Assembly (NCBI GenBank): GCA_028821035.1
Contig: JAPPHP010000249.1
Location: 1-7,028 of the forward strand
Source of the DNA: Gammaproteobacteria bacterium
GTDB taxonomy: Bacteria > Pseudomonadota > Gammaproteobacteria > Pseudomonadales > Azotimanducaceae
DNA: 7,028 bases
Reading direction: 5' to 3'
The first letter of the stretch is position 1; the number at the start of each line of letters is the position of its first letter. The notes beneath the pieces were generated by a model, which searched no databases, was not told the DNA's origin, and worked only from the letters and a program-made list of their open reading frames with translations. A program made the translations under genes and the position numbers. Shown here one piece after another: positions 6,426-7,028 of the stretch.

Positions 6426-6489
6426 AGCCTGCGACGTAGGAGTTTCGCGCCAGCGAAACTCCCAACGCGAGCGCAAGCTCGCGCAGGCT
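6426..6489. repeat. REP-like multi-hairpin palindrome
   Basis: Three nested inverted repeats are packed into 64 bases. Hairpin 1, at 6439-6462, is a perfect 10-bp stem (GGAGTTTCGC / GCGAAACTCC) with loop GCCA. Hairpin 2, at 6466-6483, is a perfect 7-bp stem (CGCGAGC / GCTCGCG) with a GCAA loop. Outer arms AGCCTGCG (6426-6433) and CGCAGGCT (6482-6489) enclose both, overlapping hairpin 2 by two bases, so a three-way junction is possible. The tetranucleotide GTAG at 6436-6439 stands at the foot of hairpin 1, as in REP elements mobilised by RAYT (TnpA_REP) enzymes. Only one copy is in the window and no RAYT gene is present, so REP identity is an inference. There is no T-run, so it is a poor terminator for the lipoprotein gene 67 bases upstream. 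Confidence 0.55.
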
Positions 6490-6491
6490 GC

Positions 6492-6623
6492 GTGTACGCG
6501 CTCGCGTTGTGCGTCGGCGTGTCCGGCGTCCCGCTCCATGCGGAAGGCGCGGAGCCGAATCTCAATGGCATCTGGCAGGCCCTCGGCAGCGCGCATTGGA
6601 ACGTCGAGCCGACTTGGAATTGA
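6492..6623 (+). pseudogene. 5'- and 3'-truncated secreted-protein fragment
   Basis: From the GTG at 6492 the frame gives 43 residues: a signal-peptide-like stretch (VYALALCVGVSGVPLHAEG) followed by NLNGIWQALGSAHWNVEP, then a TGA at 6621. The NGIWQAL-SAHWN pattern resembles, from memory, the mature start of a family of hypothetical secreted proteobacterial proteins that normally run well over 100 residues more. No Met or ribosome site precedes it: the REP-like palindrome abuts the 5' side, and homology appears to stop at about 6610, where the AlbA_2-like fragment begins in another frame. I read it as a broken gene or a chimeric join. The family memory is not verified. Confidence 0.5.
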
Positions 6624-6838
6624 AGAATTGGCTCGACCTTCGAGGCAATCGCCACGACAAGGCGACCTTGGCGAAGGCGGCCATGGCGCTGGCGAACCAC
6701 GGGGGCGGCTCCATCCTGCTGGGATTCGAGGACGGTCCCGACGGCGTGATGGAGGCAGGCAATCGTACCGCCAGATGTGGGGCCCGCTTCCCCCGCGGGC
6801 ACTACAGCTTGGGAAAGTCCTGTTGGGTCGGGGGGTAA
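6611..6838 (+). pseudogene. AlbA_2 (Schlafen-type) domain fragment
   Basis: A 76-codon stretch whose first ~50 residues fit the start of an AlbA_2 (divergent AAA_4/Schlafen-like) domain: LELKNWLDLRG, then KATLAKAAMALANHGGGSILLGFEDGPDG. The E-x-K followed by a helix and the A-x-ANxxGGxxLLGxxD motif are the family hallmarks. The domain is associated with nucleic-acid or nucleotide-binding regulators. A normal domain is about 120 residues and is followed by further domains; here the resemblance fades after about 6770 and the frame ends at a TAA at 6836-6838. The apparent ORF start at 6509 lies in the shadow of the preceding fragment, so no genuine start exists. Either a decayed gene or an assembly chimera. 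Confidence 0.55.
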
Positions 6839-6979
6839 TGGCTAATGGTGGTACTGCTGGCACTGCTAGTGACTCTGTGGTATTAAAGCCGTGGGCTGCC
6901 GCTGCATCTGGACGAGTTGGCGGGCGATGCGGGTTGGTTCATTTTGGGCAGTCCGAGCGAGGTGTACCGTGGTCGGCAT
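6838..6979 (+). other. Unrecognised terminal stretch with open frames
   Basis: An ATG at 6838 overlaps the preceding TAA (TAATG) and opens a frame to the window end (MANGGTAGTASDSVVLKPW...), but its composition is not convincing. In another frame, 6887-6979 reads LPLHLDELAGDAGWFILGSP then SEVYRGRH with coding-like codons and no start, and could be an internal gene fragment. Bases 6838-6890 are less GC-rich than the rest and contain a short 9-base near-repeat (ACTGCT every 9 bases). I recognise no family, and the adjoining poly-G makes the sequence quality doubtful. Confidence 0.3.

Positions 6980-7028
<49 letters not shown>

Noticed and set aside
6426..6489. Cloverleaf-like fold considered as a tRNA or integron attC site
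   Set aside because: No anticodon-arm/T-arm consensus or CCA-type acceptor for a tRNA, and no R''/R' core sites or integrase context for attC.
5061..6863. - strand frame open for about 600 codons upstream of the protease start, suggesting an 840-residue protein
   Set aside because: It is antisense to the TPR lipoprotein, has Arg/Ala/Val-rich composition without domains, and the protease has its own Met followed by a signal peptide at 5060.

Overview
This window looks like the end of a contig from a high-GC bacterium (roughly two-thirds G+C by eye). A beta- or gammaproteobacterium is most likely. The BTLCP/LapG-type periplasmic protease, the lipoprotein with a transglutaminase-like fold plus TPRs, and a REP-like palindrome in the Pseudomonas/Xanthomonas style all point to Pseudomonadota. 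No rRNA or other taxonomic marker is present, so this placement is an inference.

Layout, left to right. (1) The 3' part of a glycoside-pentoside-hexuronide (GPH/MelB-type) sugar transporter, + strand, cut by the window start. (2) A convergent Fic-domain AMPylase-type protein on the - strand, with an N-terminal DUF4172-like region, an inhibitory helix motif and a C-terminal winged-helix region. (3) A 347-base gene-free stretch carrying the Fic start/promoter region and a candidate promoter for the next gene. (4) A stand-alone two-CBS-domain protein, + strand. (5) A - strand group: a VapBC-type toxin-antitoxin pair (AbrB-fold antitoxin, PIN-domain toxin) lying 111 bases downstream of a BTLCP/LapG-like cysteine protease. 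(6) Divergent from the protease, with only 3 bases between the two predicted start codons, a lipoprotein with a transglutaminase-like domain followed by TPRs, + strand. (7) A disordered tail: a REP-like multi-hairpin palindrome, a truncated secreted-protein fragment fused to a truncated AlbA_2 (Schlafen-type) fragment, an unrecognised stretch, and a 49-base run of G that is almost certainly a sequencing or assembly artefact.

The genes do not form one obvious pathway. The most suggestive pairing is the divergent one: two envelope-targeted proteins, each with a complete Cys-His-Asp transglutaminase-like triad, sharing one start region. Fic and VapBC are accessory regulatory/toxin-type modules. 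The right-hand end looks like decayed or misassembled accessory DNA. I did not find a clearly new defence or mobile system; the best leads are the divergent transglutaminase-like pair and the REP-like palindrome.
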